A stretch of 64,000 nucleotides of DNA from Clostridiales bacterium (GCA_009911365.1 QXXF01000021.1:25556-89555); one strand, 5' to 3'; positions 1 to 9,125 are shown, counted from the stretch's first letter. The notes: a model not told the origin generated them from the sequence alone. Numbers and translations are program-made.

Positions 1-27
1 TATCAGCACGGAAAAATCATCTTTCAT
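1..27 (-). CDS. first nine codons of the next element gene (partial)
   Basis: An ATG at 25-27 on the minus strand follows an AGGAGC ribosome-binding site about eight bases upstream and reads M-K-D-D-F-S-V-L-I to the window edge. In related elements the gene after topoisomerase III is usually a small YodL/DUF3849-type or single-strand-binding accessory protein. Nine residues are too few to name it. Confidence 0.5.
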
Positions 28-90
28 AGGCAAAGCTCCTTTCAATTTTTTTGGTTTATCAAGAGGGTTTGGGACACTTCCCAACAAGCA

Positions 91-130
91 AAATTCCCAC
101 AAGTCCCGCAGGGCGGGAAAGTGGGAATTT
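91..130 (-). terminator. hairpin downstream of topB
   Basis: A 10-bp perfect arm pair (91-100 with 121-130) plus an inner 6-bp pair (104-109 with 113-118) forms a strong hairpin 45 bases after the topB stop. On the minus strand it ends in TTTTGCTTG, a short T-tract. It could act as a terminator or as an RNA stabiliser between topB and the next gene. Confidence 0.55.
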
Positions 131-175
131 ACGGGATTGGGTACTCAATCCCTATGCTTGCTATTCTTCTGTGTG

Positions 176-2272
176 TTACTTCTTGGGCTTTTGCTTCTTG
201 GTCTGCTTCAACTCGATTTTGTAATTAACGTATTTGTCGCCTGTGTCACAAAGCAGCACATCAGCGTCATAGGTCTTGCCCGTTTTCTCGGAATACAAGC
301 CTTTCACGGCTGCCCTGCCTTTGCTAAGCAGGGCGGCGGCAATCGTGGCGGTCAGCTCCTTTTTCTTGCCCGTGAAAAAGCGGTCATTCTTCCACATGGA
401 AAACTGGCAGTCACGGTTATTGCAGTAGAAATTTTTCTGTCCCTCATAGACGGGAGAGCCGCACCGGGGGCATTTGCCTATCTCTTTTTTCTCCGGGGCA
501 AACAGCTTTTTCTTTTCCTCCGGGACGGCAGAATATTCTTTGACAAGCCCCGCCGCCATAGCTTCAATGTCCTGCATGAAGCTGTCCGGGTCGGCGTTCC
601 CTTTTGCAATCTCCGTCAAGGCGTTTTCCCATTCGGCGGTCAGCTTCGGGCTTGTGAGAATGTCGGGCAGGACGGCGACAAGGTTCTTGCCGTCTTTGGT
701 GGGGATAAGCTGCTTTTTCTTCCGTTCCACAAAGCCCGCCTGCACAAGTTTTTCCAGTACCGCCGCACGGGTGGCGGGAGTGCCTAAGCCTTTTCGCTCT
801 GCGTCCTCTGATATGTCCCCGCTTCCCGCACGTTCCATAGCGGACAGTAACGTATCTTCCGTATAGGCTTTCGGGGGCGTTGTGTCGTGGGCGGTCATGC
901 CTGCCTTTGCCGTGATTTCCTGTCCCTCGGACAGTTCCGGCAGGGCGTTTTCTTTTGTGCTTTTTTCTTCCTCCGGCTTCGCTTTCAAGGTGGCACGGAA
1001 GCGGCGTTCCAGTTCCTTAAAGCCCTCGCATTTTACTGTTTTCCCCTTTGCGGTAAAGGTCACGCCGCCGCAGGAAAAGGAAGCAGTCACGGCTTCATAG
1101 CGGTAGGGCTGTGCCGTTGCGGATAACAGTTTCATGGAGAGCAGGAGCAGGATATTTCTTTCACTTTCCGGCAGGCTGCCTTTATCCGTTTTTACCGCTT
1201 CGGCGGTGGGGATAATGGCGTGGTGGTCGGAAACTTTTTTGCTGTTCAGTATGCGGGAATAGTCCGGGGAGAGGTCAACGCCCTTTGCAAAGTCCAGTGT
1301 GCCGAAAAGCCCGGACACGATATTTTCAGCGGTGGGGAGCATATCGTCCGTTAAATACTGGCTGTCCGTCCGGGGGTAGGTGCATAGCTTTTTTTCATAG
1401 AGTGATTGGGTGTAGTCAAGGGTCTGCTTGGCGGTGTAGCCGTAAAGCCTGTTTGCTTCCCGCTGCAAGGTCGTGAGGTCGTAAAGGCGGGGCGGGTTCT
1501 CGGTCTTTTCCTCATGGATAAGGGAAGTGCATACCGCCGTTTCCCCGTCACAATCCGCACGGAGCTTTTCGGCTTCTTTTTTTTCTGTGTAGGGCGGGCT
1601 TGCCGCTTCAAAAGTGCCGTCCCCGATACGCACCACATAATATTTTTTCTTTTCAAAATTCTGTATGGCGTTGTCCCGTTCCACAAGCAGGGAAAGGGTC
1701 GGTGTCTGTACCCGCCCCACGTTCAAGGTGTGGTTGTAGAGGACGGAGAAAAGGCGGGTCGCATTGATACCGATAAGCCAATCAGCCTTTGCCCGGCATA
1801 GTGCGGAGTGGTAAAGCGGGTCGTAGTCGTGTCCGTCCCGCAAATCTTCAAAGCCCTGCTTGATTGCGCTTTCCTCCATGCTGCTGATCCACAAGCGGGA
1901 GAACGGTTTTTCACACCCGGCTTTCTCATAGACAAATCGGAAAATCAGTTCCCCCTCACGCCCTGCGTCCGTGGCGCACACAAGAGCGTCAACGTCCTTT
2001 CTGTGCATGAGGTTTTTCAAGGTTTCAAACTGTTCTTCCTTGTCCGGGGATATGACGGTTTCCCACGTCCGGGGCAGGATTGGTAAGTCCTCATAACGCC
2101 ACTTCTTAAAATCTCCATAGTGGGTAGCGTCCGCAAGTCCCGCAAGGTGTCCCACGCACCAACTGACGATAAAACCGCCGCCCTCCATGTAGCCGTCCTT
2201 TCTTTCGTCTGCGCCGATTACAGCGGCTATACTCATAGCAACACTCGGCTTTTCTGCGATTACTAACTGCAT
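176..2272 (-). CDS. topB: DNA topoisomerase III (type IA), ICE-encoded
   Basis: This type IA topoisomerase cuts and passes single DNA strands; in conjugative elements it is thought to resolve transfer or replication intermediates. The 698-residue product begins with the TOPRIM motif IAEKPSVA (about residues 4-11). It has the acidic TDAGREGELIFR motif near 101-112, the active-site tyrosine in TYPRTDS near residue 299, and a C-terminal zinc ribbon (CPRC...YC..RDC). The ORF is open 37 codons further upstream, but the ATG at 2272 follows AAAGGAGATATTTTT and matches the family start. It is the last gene of the transfer block visible before the hairpin at 91-130. Confidence 0.93.
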   Translation of the reverse strand: MQLVIAEKPSVAMSIAAVIGADERKDGYMEGGGFIVSWCVGHLAGLADATHYGDFKKWRYEDLPILPRTWETVISPDKEEQFETLKNLMHRKDVDALVCATDAGREGELIFRFVYEKAGCEKPFSRLWISSMEESAIKQGFEDLRDGHDYDPLYHSALCRAKADWLIGINATRLFSVLYNHTLNVGRVQTPTLSLLVERDNAIQNFEKKKYYVVRIGDGTFEAASPPYTEKKEAEKLRADCDGETAVCTSLIHEEKTENPPRLYDLTTLQREANRLYGYTAKQTLDYTQSLYEKKLCTYPRTDSQYLTDDMLPTAENIVSGLFGTLDFAKGVDLSPDYSRILNSKKVSDHHAIIPTAEAVKTDKGSLPESERNILLLLSMKLLSATAQPYRYEAVTASFSCGGVTFTAKGKTVKCEGFKELERRFRATLKAKPEEEKSTKENALPELSEGQEITAKAGMTAHDTTPPKAYTEDTLLSAMERAGSGDISEDAERKGLGTPATRAAVLEKLVQAGFVERKKKQLIPTKDGKNLVAVLPDILTSPKLTAEWENALTEIAKGNADPDSFMQDIEAMAAGLVKEYSAVPEEKKKLFAPEKKEIGKCPRCGSPVYEGQKNFYCNNRDCQFSMWKNDRFFTGKKKELTATIAAALLSKGRAAVKGLYSEKTGKTYDADVLLCDTGDKYVNYKIELKQTKKQKPKK

Positions 2273-2286
2273 AAAAATATCTCCTT

Positions 2287-2484
2287 TCAGTGTTCCGGCT
2301 CGGTATGCTTTTTTGCCTGTAATTTCTTGATACAATATCCGATACAAGGGGCTTGCCCCTTGTGGTAAGGGCAGCCAACGCAAGCCGGGGAATGGGGGAC
2401 GGGCGGCGTGTCGTCCCCATGCCGCCCGTGTCCCGGTTTCTGTGTCATCATCTTTTCAAAAGGGCTGTCTGTAAACCACGTCAT
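2287..2484 (-). CDS. small cysteine-rich ICE protein
   Basis: This 65-residue protein overlaps the end of the DUF4366 gene by four bases (ATGA), which suggests translational coupling. It begins M-T-W-F-T-D-S-P-F-E, has a basic, proline-rich middle, and carries a Cys cluster (C-V-G-C-P-Y ... C-I-G-Y-C) that could bind a metal. Small genes of this kind sit between DUF4366 and topB in related elements. The function is unknown; a zinc-binding role is inference from the spacing of the cysteines. Confidence 0.7.
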   Translation of the reverse strand: MTWFTDSPFEKMMTQKPGHGRHGDDTPPVPHSPACVGCPYHKGQAPCIGYCIKKLQAKKHTEPEH

Positions 2485-3281
2485 ACGCTGTCCCCCGTAT
2501 CTTCCTCAAACTCTGTTTCCCCGGTGTCTGTGTCCGTTTCGGTGTCCTCCGTATCGTCCCCGGTGTCGTCCCCGTAACCGTCATAATCGGTTTCGTCCTC
2601 ATAGTCCGTATCTTCCTCGTCCTCGTCAAAGTCAAAGTCGGAAAAATCGGGGCTGCCTTTTACGGTTTCCTTTGGCTTGATGTACTTGAAATAATAGAAC
2701 GCCCCGCCGCCTGCAAAGAGTGTCAGCAGAAAGAGCAGGAGCAGGCTTTTTGTGCCTTTGCTGTCTTTTGGCTGTTCCGGCTCGGCTTCGGTTTCCGGCT
2801 CGGTTTCTTTTTCTGCGCCGATACAGGAATTGCGGTTGTTAAGGCATACGGGGCAGCTTTCGTTGACCGCCCCGGCTTCGCATTTTTCCTTGCAGGTGCA
2901 GGTCTGCGGCATTACCGTTGTTTCTTCTTTTTCCCCGTCCTCAATGAGTGCCATAAGGTCGGCTTCGTCTACCATGTTGAGGAAATGCACGGTGTTTTCC
3001 CCCTCGGCGGCACGGTCGATAAGGATATAAAAATAATTCCCGTTCTTGGTGGTTACTGTGATAAGCTGCTTGTTTTCTCCCCAAATATCATCTACAAGCG
3101 TTGCGTTGCCCTCCGGGGTCAGCGGGTCGCTTGGGTTTATGGTTTCCTCCGGCTCTGGTGCAGGTGTTTCAATTACTTCGTATTCCTCCCCGCCGCCTGC
3201 GTAGGCGGTCATGGAAAAGCCGCCCGTAAGGATAAGGGCGGCGGCAAGTGCTACAAAGGTATGTAAGATTTTTTTACTCAT
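2481..3281 (-). CDS. DUF4366 (CD1107-family) mobile element membrane protein
   Basis: The 266-residue product starts with a signal peptide (MSKKILHTF... to AYA), followed by an extracellular domain with several cysteines. A single membrane segment (SLLLLFLLTLFAGGGAFYYF) follows near residue 190, and the tail is very acidic and rich in Asp, Glu and Thr. This is the layout of the CD1107/DUF4366 family found only in Tn1549-like elements. It probably sits at the cell surface as part of the transfer apparatus, though no activity is known. The start at 3281 follows GGAGGACACCGAGA; the ORF upstream of it lies inside the DUF4315 gene, which it overlaps by eight bases. Confidence 0.85.
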   Translation of the reverse strand: MSKKILHTFVALAAALILTGGFSMTAYAGGGEEYEVIETPAPEPEETINPSDPLTPEGNATLVDDIWGENKQLITVTTKNGNYFYILIDRAAEGENTVHFLNMVDEADLMALIEDGEKEETTVMPQTCTCKEKCEAGAVNESCPVCLNNRNSCIGAEKETEPETEAEPEQPKDSKGTKSLLLLFLLTLFAGGGAFYYFKYIKPKETVKGSPDFSDFDFDEDEEDTDYEDETDYDGYGDDTGDDTEDTETDTDTGETEFEEDTGDSV

Positions 3282-3534
3282 TCTCGGTGTCCTCCTGTCT
3301 TGAAAAAAGGCTGCTGTTTGCGGTTGCTGTTGTTGTTGCGGCATTGTCCGGCTTGCCCTGTAAAAAGGTGGAAAGCTCTGCCGGGGTCATGCGTAACGCC
3401 CGCACCATTTGTACGATTTGCAGGTTTTCAACTTCGGTTTTCTGTGCTTCCAGTTCCCGTAGCCTGCTTTGCTGTTTGGAGATTGTTTCTTTTGTTTTCT
3501 CAATCTCCGCAACGATACGTTCCAGTTTCATCAT
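3274..3534 (-). CDS. DUF4315 coiled-coil ICE protein
   Basis: This 86-residue, highly charged protein has an N-terminal heptad-rich coiled coil (KLERIVAEIEKTKETISK...) followed by a small helical region (VRALRMTPAELSTFL). It belongs to DUF4315, a family tied to Tn1549-like transfer regions. The ATG at 3534 follows GGAGG at ten bases; a second ATG is next to it at 3531. Its role is unknown; the coiled coil suggests it oligomerises or binds a transfer protein. Confidence 0.85.
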   Translation of the reverse strand: MMKLERIVAEIEKTKETISKQQSRLRELEAQKTEVENLQIVQMVRALRMTPAELSTFLQGKPDNAATTTATANSSLFSRQEDTENE

Positions 3535-3560
3535 AAAAAATTTTCCTCCTGTTATGTTTG

Positions 3561-5537
3561 TCATGGTAAACGCCCGTAGGCGTAGAAGTGTTGCTGCCAA
3601 TACGGGGTATTGACGGAAGCGTAGGAAATGGGGTTGCCGCAATGTATCATCATGCCGTTGCCCGCATATATCCCTACATGGCTGACTGCCGAACCGCTGT
3701 CATAAGTCCCCGTGAAAAAGATAATGTCCCCCGGCTTGGCTTCGCTCGGTGCTATGGGCGTTGTGTAATTGAAAATGCCCTGCGCCGTTGTCCTGCCTAC
3801 ACTCCCTGCGCCGGAATGGTTGATTACCCAACACACAAAGCCCGAACAGTCAAAGGAAGTGGACGGGGAGCTGCCGCCCCATACATAGGGGTAGCCTAAG
3901 TATTTTTCCGCTTCCGCAATCATGGCGGCAAAGCGTTCATCAGAGAGGGCTTCCGGCGGTATCTCATAGTCTGTGTACTGCCCGCCGCCCGGTGTGCCTG
4001 TTGCGTAGTCCTCCCCGAACACGTCCGGCTTGTTGCCTTTGGTTTCCATGTAAATGTCAAACATTTCTTTCTGTTCCGGGGTTAGGAGTTCCCCGGCAAG
4101 GGTTTCAATGTTTTTATTGGTTAATGTCACATGGAGAATGTAATAGTCGTAGGGGACTTCCTCGGTGGTGGTTTCCCCGGTTTCCGGGTCGGTGGTGGTT
4201 TCCGTGCGGTAGCGTGTCTGTATTTCTTCCCGCAGGGTAAGGGTGTACTGCTTTTCAAACAATGCCTGCAATTCTGCCTGTGCTTCCTGCCTTGTGTAGT
4301 CGTAGAGCTTGGCGGTAAGGTAGGACGCAAGGGCAAAGGGGTCATGCCCGATCTCGTCAAGGTGGTACTGGTATTCGTCATAATCGGGATAATCGGTTTC
4401 TATGTCTGCGATTTCCTCCCGCAAGTCTTTTTCCAGTTCCTTGTAATCGGCTTCCACTTCCCGGATTGCTTCGTCCTCGGCGGTGTAGGAAGTGCCAACG
4501 ATAGAGGAAACGCCGCCCTGTATGATAGCAGCGCAGGAAGATAGCCCGGTAAATATCATCACGATTAAAAGCAGGAACACGGAAGCGGTCAGTATGCCTT
4601 TCCAGTGGCGGGCAATAAAGTCCGTTGTCTTTTTCGTGGCTTCCCCTGCGGCTTTCCCGGCTTTCTTTGCCGTGCCTGCCGTCTTTCCCGCTGTTTTCCC
4701 GGCTTTCTGCGCTGCCCGTAAATCTTTTGCGTACTGCCTTTTTATCTGCTGTTTCTGGTGGAAGCGGGAGAGGGGATTGCCTGCAAGCTCCGGGTTCTCT
4801 TTCAGTGTCTTATGGTATAAATAATTGGTGTCTGCTTTCATGGAAGCGGCTTCTGCTTTGGCGGCGGCACGGTAGGGTTTGAGCTTGTGGCTTCGGTAGC
4901 CCTCCTTTAGTTTCCGTCCTGCGTAGCCGCCCGCCTTTTCCGCAAGTTTCTCCGTCTTGTGTGCGCCCTCAACGCCGGAATTTTCTTTCTCCACCTCGCC
5001 TACTTTCCCATGCACATAATTCTTGATTTCCCTTATGGGTCTGTCTGCCGGGTTGTGGTGCAGCTTCCCGTTTGGCGGCTTGTCGGTCTTTTCAAAGTAC
5101 AGGCGGGTCTTTGCCCGCCCGGTGGCTTCGTCAAATTCCCTTGCGGCTTTTATGCGTTTCTGCTTGGGTATCTTTTCCCTTGCCGCTTCCAGTCTGTCAG
5201 CGGCTTTCTCGGACTTTTTTACATACTTTGCAAGCTCCGGGTCGCTGCGCTCCGCTTCGGAAAATTGCAGGCGGGAAGCCTGTTTCCCTGTGGCTTCCTG
5301 CGCCTGCTTTGCTTCCTTTTTTGCCTTTCTGCGGCGTTTCTTTGCCCTGTGACGCTGCCTTTCGGTGGCGGCACGGTCAAAGGCTTTCCCGGTCACGTTT
5401 TCCGCTGTATCGCCGGAAAAATCGTCTGTTTCCCTCTGGCTTTTCCGGGTCTGTTCCCCGGTTGCCTTGTTGATTTCCACAACGCCGTCACGGGTCATTT
5501 TCTGCGTGGTCTTTGCCTTTGCCTTAAACTCCTGCAA
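3561..5537 (-). CDS. NlpC/P60 (C40) peptidoglycan hydrolase of the transfer system (CD1108 family)
   Basis: Conjugation through a thick wall needs a local cell-wall hydrolase, and this 658-residue protein is the candidate. About 310 Lys/Arg/Ala-rich residues form a basic cytoplasmic arm. One membrane segment follows (ILTASVFLLLIVMIFTGLSS), then an extracellular acidic coiled region and a C-terminal NlpC/P60 domain. The catalytic Cys lies in FDCSGFV (about 564) and the His in SHVGIY (about 620). This matches the CD1108 family and is analogous to the VirB1/TcpG-type hydrolases. The gene follows the Mom-like gene by six bases. Confidence 0.88.
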   Translation of the reverse strand: MQEFKAKAKTTQKMTRDGVVEINKATGEQTRKSQRETDDFSGDTAENVTGKAFDRAATERQRHRAKKRRRKAKKEAKQAQEATGKQASRLQFSEAERSDPELAKYVKKSEKAADRLEAAREKIPKQKRIKAAREFDEATGRAKTRLYFEKTDKPPNGKLHHNPADRPIREIKNYVHGKVGEVEKENSGVEGAHKTEKLAEKAGGYAGRKLKEGYRSHKLKPYRAAAKAEAASMKADTNYLYHKTLKENPELAGNPLSRFHQKQQIKRQYAKDLRAAQKAGKTAGKTAGTAKKAGKAAGEATKKTTDFIARHWKGILTASVFLLLIVMIFTGLSSCAAIIQGGVSSIVGTSYTAEDEAIREVEADYKELEKDLREEIADIETDYPDYDEYQYHLDEIGHDPFALASYLTAKLYDYTRQEAQAELQALFEKQYTLTLREEIQTRYRTETTTDPETGETTTEEVPYDYYILHVTLTNKNIETLAGELLTPEQKEMFDIYMETKGNKPDVFGEDYATGTPGGGQYTDYEIPPEALSDERFAAMIAEAEKYLGYPYVWGGSSPSTSFDCSGFVCWVINHSGAGSVGRTTAQGIFNYTTPIAPSEAKPGDIIFFTGTYDSGSAVSHVGIYAGNGMMIHCGNPISYASVNTPYWQQHFYAYGRLP

Positions 5538-5543
5538 GGTCTG

Positions 5544-6344
5544 TTACCTCCTTTCTGCCTGCCCGTATTTCTGCGGGTTGTAGCGGCATATATCCCGGTT
5601 GAAGCGGGGCTGCGCTATCTGCGTATACTGCCTTTGCCCGGTGCGGACGGCAAAATATAAATCTTTGTCTTTGGGTCGGGGTAAGCCCGTGTACTGCGGG
5701 TAGCTGTTCAAGATGTTTTTTGCTTCCACGGTCAGCGGGTAGATATAGCGGAACATACGCCCGTTTATCTTCTCAATCCCCTTTGCGGCGCAAAAGTCAT
5801 AGGTCAGCCAACATTTCTTTTTTACGCCCTCTAGGGCGGCGTTCTCGGCTAAGAGCTGCCCGGCACTCCGGGGGTGTATCTTCTCCCCGGTTGCGCTGTC
5901 CCGGTAAACGCTCGTTGTGAAATGCCCTAAGTAGCGGAAATTTGACGCTTGGTACATATAGCCGCATTTCCCCATAATGCCGTCTGCAAGTGTGTAAAGG
6001 AAAAGGCAGCCCGTGTTGTCCCGTACCCAACGTGTGAGTGCGGAGAGCGCAAGGCTGCCAAAATACCCGGTGTGGTTCTTTTCCGGGAGAAAGCACATTT
6101 TTCCGATTTCCACATAGGACGCTGTTGTAAGGTCATGCGCCGGGAAAATCTTCCTTATCGTCTGTAAGGGCTGCGTCCCCCAACCTAACAGGGCAACGCC
6201 GGAAAGATGCCCGCCCTCAAAAAAACCTAAATAGCATTTGTTCAGACGGGGCAGCACCTTTGAATAATGGTATCTGCGGATAAACGCAACCGCTGTGTCC
6301 GGGTCAATCTTCTGTACGGTCACGGCTGCTTTTTTATGTCCCAT
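5544..6344 (-). CDS. Mom-like GNAT-fold protein, putative DNA adenine carbamoylmethylation enzyme
   Basis: The 266-residue protein resembles the Mom family of phage Mu, which converts adenine to N6-carbamoylmethyladenine and so protects DNA from restriction. What is visible is an acetyltransferase-like N-terminal half (AVAFIRRYHYSK..., FFEGGHLSGVALLGWG, then a region ending YVEIGKMCFLP) followed by a second conserved block around GYMYQASNFRYLG. Mom-type genes are known at this position in Tn1549-like elements. The ATG at 6344 follows GGAGGAAC and overlaps the end of virB4 by 11 bases. Assignment rests on family memory and context; enzymatic activity is inference. Confidence 0.6.
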   Translation of the reverse strand: MGHKKAAVTVQKIDPDTAVAFIRRYHYSKVLPRLNKCYLGFFEGGHLSGVALLGWGTQPLQTIRKIFPAHDLTTASYVEIGKMCFLPEKNHTGYFGSLALSALTRWVRDNTGCLFLYTLADGIMGKCGYMYQASNFRYLGHFTTSVYRDSATGEKIHPRSAGQLLAENAALEGVKKKCWLTYDFCAAKGIEKINGRMFRYIYPLTVEAKNILNSYPQYTGLPRPKDKDLYFAVRTGQRQYTQIAQPRFNRDICRYNPQKYGQAERR

Positions 6345-8763
6345 TGGCAAGTTCCTCCGGGCGTGTCGTCATTATGCGGTAAAGCTCCGTGTCTGTCGGG
6401 AAGCGGTCTACAAAGGGCAGGATCACATTCCCGTAGAAGATAAGCCCCTGCCCGGCTTCAGAGTGGGTCACATAGGAAAGCTGCTTATTGGATATGCCTA
6501 ACTGTTTCGCCAAAATCTGCCTGTCGCCGCCCGCTTGGTTCAGCATATAGATAAAGTCGGAGTTCTCAAAGATATTTTCGATTTCCCGGCTTGCAAGCAG
6601 GTCTTTGACGTTCTGCGTTATGCCTGTCGGTATGCCGCCCCATTTTCTGAAACGCTTCCAAATCTCCACGGAATAGGCGGCTGTCTGTTCCTCCTTTAAC
6701 AGCAGGTGAAATTCATCACAATAGAACCATGTGTTAGCGTGGAGTTCCCTGTTCTCGGTCACACGCCCCCAAACTTGGTCTTGTATGATAAGCATACCTA
6801 ACTTTTTGAGCTGCTTGCCTAATTCCTTAATGTCAAAGCAGACAAGGCGGTTATGTATGTCTATGTTGGTGCGGTGGTTGAACACGTTAAGGCTTCCATG
6901 CACATACAGTTCCAGTGCGGCGGCTACCCGTGCGGCTTCCGCTTCCGGCTGCTTCTTTAGTGCGTTGTATAAATCTTCCAGTATCGGCATTTTGGACGGT
7001 TCGGGGTCTGCAAGGTATTCCCGGTAGACTTCCCGCACGGCTCTGTCAATGACGGTCTTTTCGATAGGCTCTAAGCCGCTTTTGCCGCCAACGACAAGCT
7101 CACAAAGGGAAAGGATAAAATCGCTTTTCAGCGACAGGGGGCTTTCGTCCTCGGAATAATTGAGGTTCAAGTCCATAGGGTTCACAAAGTCCCTGCTTGT
7201 GGGGGAGATTTTCACTACCTGCCCGCCTAAACGGTTGACAAGCGGCGCATACTCGGCTTCCGGGTCGCATATCAGGATACAGTCCTTTTTGTCTGCCACA
7301 AGGAATACGTTAGTGATCTCACGCTTGGCAGAAAAGCTCTTGCCGCTTCCCGGCGTTCCCAAAATCAAGCCGTTAGGGTTTTTGAGCTTCTTCCTGTCCG
7401 CAAGTATCATGTTGCTTGAAAGTGCGTTCAAGCCGTAGTAGAGGGCTTCCCCGTTCTGGAAAAGCTCCTGCGTGGTAAACGGCACGAAAATAGCCGTGCT
7501 TGACGTGGTAAGCCCCCGCTGTATGGGAATGTCATTCAGTCCCAAAGGCAGGGACGACACAAGCCCGGCTTCCTGCTGATAGTCAAGGCGCACAAGGGAA
7601 CAGTTGGCTTTCTGCGCCACGCCCGCCGTCTGGAATATCTGGTTTTCAAGCTGCTGCCTGTTGTCCGCAAGGTTTACCACAAGGAACGTGAGTAAAAACA
7701 TTCGCTCGTTGCGGCTCTGCAAGTCCCGCAAAAGGTCTTTGGCGTCCCCGCCGTAGGTGGCAAGGTCGGACGGTATAATATCCATGTCGTAGCCGCTGCG
7801 TACCGCCTTTTTCTGCTCGGCTATCTTCATTGCGTCAAGGTCGGTAATCTTGCGCTTTACCGTCTTTATGGCTTCGCTCTGGTCGATACTGCGGATATGC
7901 AGGTTTACTAACAAATGCCCCTCTACGTTCAAGAGGTCGGCAAGCAGGCGGTCATTGAGTTCCGGCGCAAGTATCTGTAAGAACGATACCGCCCCGGTCT
8001 TGTCCCCCATGTTAAACATTCGCCCATTCTTAAATGCGAATGAGGGCGGTGCGATAAAGTCCTTTGTGGAAAGCCCGGACGGTACAAGCCATTTCCAGTT
8101 GAACATGAAACGCCTGTCCCCGTCCGGGTGGAAAATGCCGTGCAGCACTTCAAGCCGTTCTTTCCCGTCAAGGGGCTTGTTTGCCGCCCCTAAGACTTTG
8201 AGGTGGTTCAATATGTCCGTTTCCAGTCTGGAGAGCCGTGATTTTGCGTTTTTAAGGCTGTCGGCTTCCAGTGTGAATGTAAGGTACTTTTTCTTGATAA
8301 GCCCGTTGTTGCCCTTTGCAAGCTGATTTTGCAGCATGGCGGCGTATTCCTCCCGCACATCATCAAAACCGTCCTGCTGCGGCGGTATGGCGATACTCTT
8401 TGCAAAGTCCCCCTCCCCGGCGACACGGTTTATAAAGGTAAGCTGCAAACCCACGGAGCTGTCAAGTGAGTTGTAGAAGTCGCAGAGGGCTTCAAAGGTT
8501 GCGGTCTTGTCGTCCGGCTGTGCAAGCTGATAGTTGATGTCGGAAAACTCAATGCTCTTGGAGAAAAGACTGTCCTTTACCCGGCATATCCCGTCCGGGT
8601 ACATGGTTTCATACGGGATTGTCTGCTGTGCGGTGTGCTTTTTCCCGTCCCCCTTTGCCTGCCGCATGAGGGCGGCTATCTCTTTTTTCTCTGCCCGTGA
8701 GAGCTTTATTTTCTCTTTTGCCTGCTGTTTTTGCGGTCTGTCTTTGATAGCTTTTTTTCGCAA
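6334..8763 (-). CDS. VirB4-like conjugal transfer ATPase (CD1110 family)
   Basis: This cytoplasmic ATPase powers the type IV secretion channel. The 809-residue protein has the VirB4 N-terminal domain, a Walker A motif (LGTPGSGKS, near residue 470) and a Walker B (WFYCDEFHLLL, near 682). The start is TTG at 8763: it lies nine bases after a GGGAGGT ribosome-binding site and inside prgI, so the two genes overlap by 155 bases in different frames. The next in-frame Met is 32 codons down, and the basic N-terminus resembles other family members. The gene ends inside the start of the Mom-like gene, another sign of coupled translation. Confidence 0.92.
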   Translation of the reverse strand: MRKKAIKDRPQKQQAKEKIKLSRAEKKEIAALMRQAKGDGKKHTAQQTIPYETMYPDGICRVKDSLFSKSIEFSDINYQLAQPDDKTATFEALCDFYNSLDSSVGLQLTFINRVAGEGDFAKSIAIPPQQDGFDDVREEYAAMLQNQLAKGNNGLIKKKYLTFTLEADSLKNAKSRLSRLETDILNHLKVLGAANKPLDGKERLEVLHGIFHPDGDRRFMFNWKWLVPSGLSTKDFIAPPSFAFKNGRMFNMGDKTGAVSFLQILAPELNDRLLADLLNVEGHLLVNLHIRSIDQSEAIKTVKRKITDLDAMKIAEQKKAVRSGYDMDIIPSDLATYGGDAKDLLRDLQSRNERMFLLTFLVVNLADNRQQLENQIFQTAGVAQKANCSLVRLDYQQEAGLVSSLPLGLNDIPIQRGLTTSSTAIFVPFTTQELFQNGEALYYGLNALSSNMILADRKKLKNPNGLILGTPGSGKSFSAKREITNVFLVADKKDCILICDPEAEYAPLVNRLGGQVVKISPTSRDFVNPMDLNLNYSEDESPLSLKSDFILSLCELVVGGKSGLEPIEKTVIDRAVREVYREYLADPEPSKMPILEDLYNALKKQPEAEAARVAAALELYVHGSLNVFNHRTNIDIHNRLVCFDIKELGKQLKKLGMLIIQDQVWGRVTENRELHANTWFYCDEFHLLLKEEQTAAYSVEIWKRFRKWGGIPTGITQNVKDLLASREIENIFENSDFIYMLNQAGGDRQILAKQLGISNKQLSYVTHSEAGQGLIFYGNVILPFVDRFPTDTELYRIMTTRPEELANGT

Positions 8764-9115
8764 TGGCTGTTACCTCCCTGTTAAGTTTCCGCTGTTTTTC
8801 CAAAACGGCGTAATAGTTTGCTGTCTGGTAGGGTCGTTCCTTTGGCGTGAGGAAAAACACCTTGATGATGTTGCCTAAAATGGTTTCAAGGGGCTGCCCG
8901 TGCTTCTCATACATGGCAAGCATGAAAAAGGGCAGCATGACAAGCACCATGATAAAGGTCGCTGCGCTCTGTGGTACGCTGTCCTTAATGAGAAAGAAAA
9001 GCGGGACACCCACAACTGCCGCCGCACCAAAACACACAAGCTGCCGCTTGGTAAGGTTTAGCGCAACCTTGCTCTTTACTTTCGTTAGGTCTTTGGGTAC
9101 TGTGACGTATGCCAT
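8609..9115 (-). CDS. PrgI-family transfer protein
   Basis: PrgI is an inner-membrane component of Gram-positive type IV systems, analogous to VirB3. The 168-residue protein begins MAYVTVPKDLTKVKSKV and has two hydrophobic segments (LVCFGAAAVVGVPLFFLI and FIMVLVMLPFFMLAM) in the first 75 residues, followed by a Lys/Arg-rich tail. The tail is longer than usual because the reading frame stays open across the first 50 codons of virB4. A strong AAAGGAGG lies upstream of the ATG at 9115. In related elements it directly follows the VirB6-like gene; here about 510 bases separate the two. Confidence 0.85.
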   Translation of the reverse strand: MAYVTVPKDLTKVKSKVALNLTKRQLVCFGAAAVVGVPLFFLIKDSVPQSAATFIMVLVMLPFFMLAMYEKHGQPLETILGNIIKVFFLTPKERPYQTANYYAVLEKQRKLNREVTAIAKKSYQRQTAKTAGKRENKALTGREKRDSRPHAAGKGGREKAHRTADNPV

Positions 9116-9125
9116 TTGTTACCTC

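Noticed and set aside
4959-5660. 233-codon plus-strand frame, hydrophobic
   Set aside because: It is the reverse of the Lys/Arg/Ala-rich arm of the NlpC/P60 protein, whose codons give Leu/Phe/Cys-rich antisense translations.
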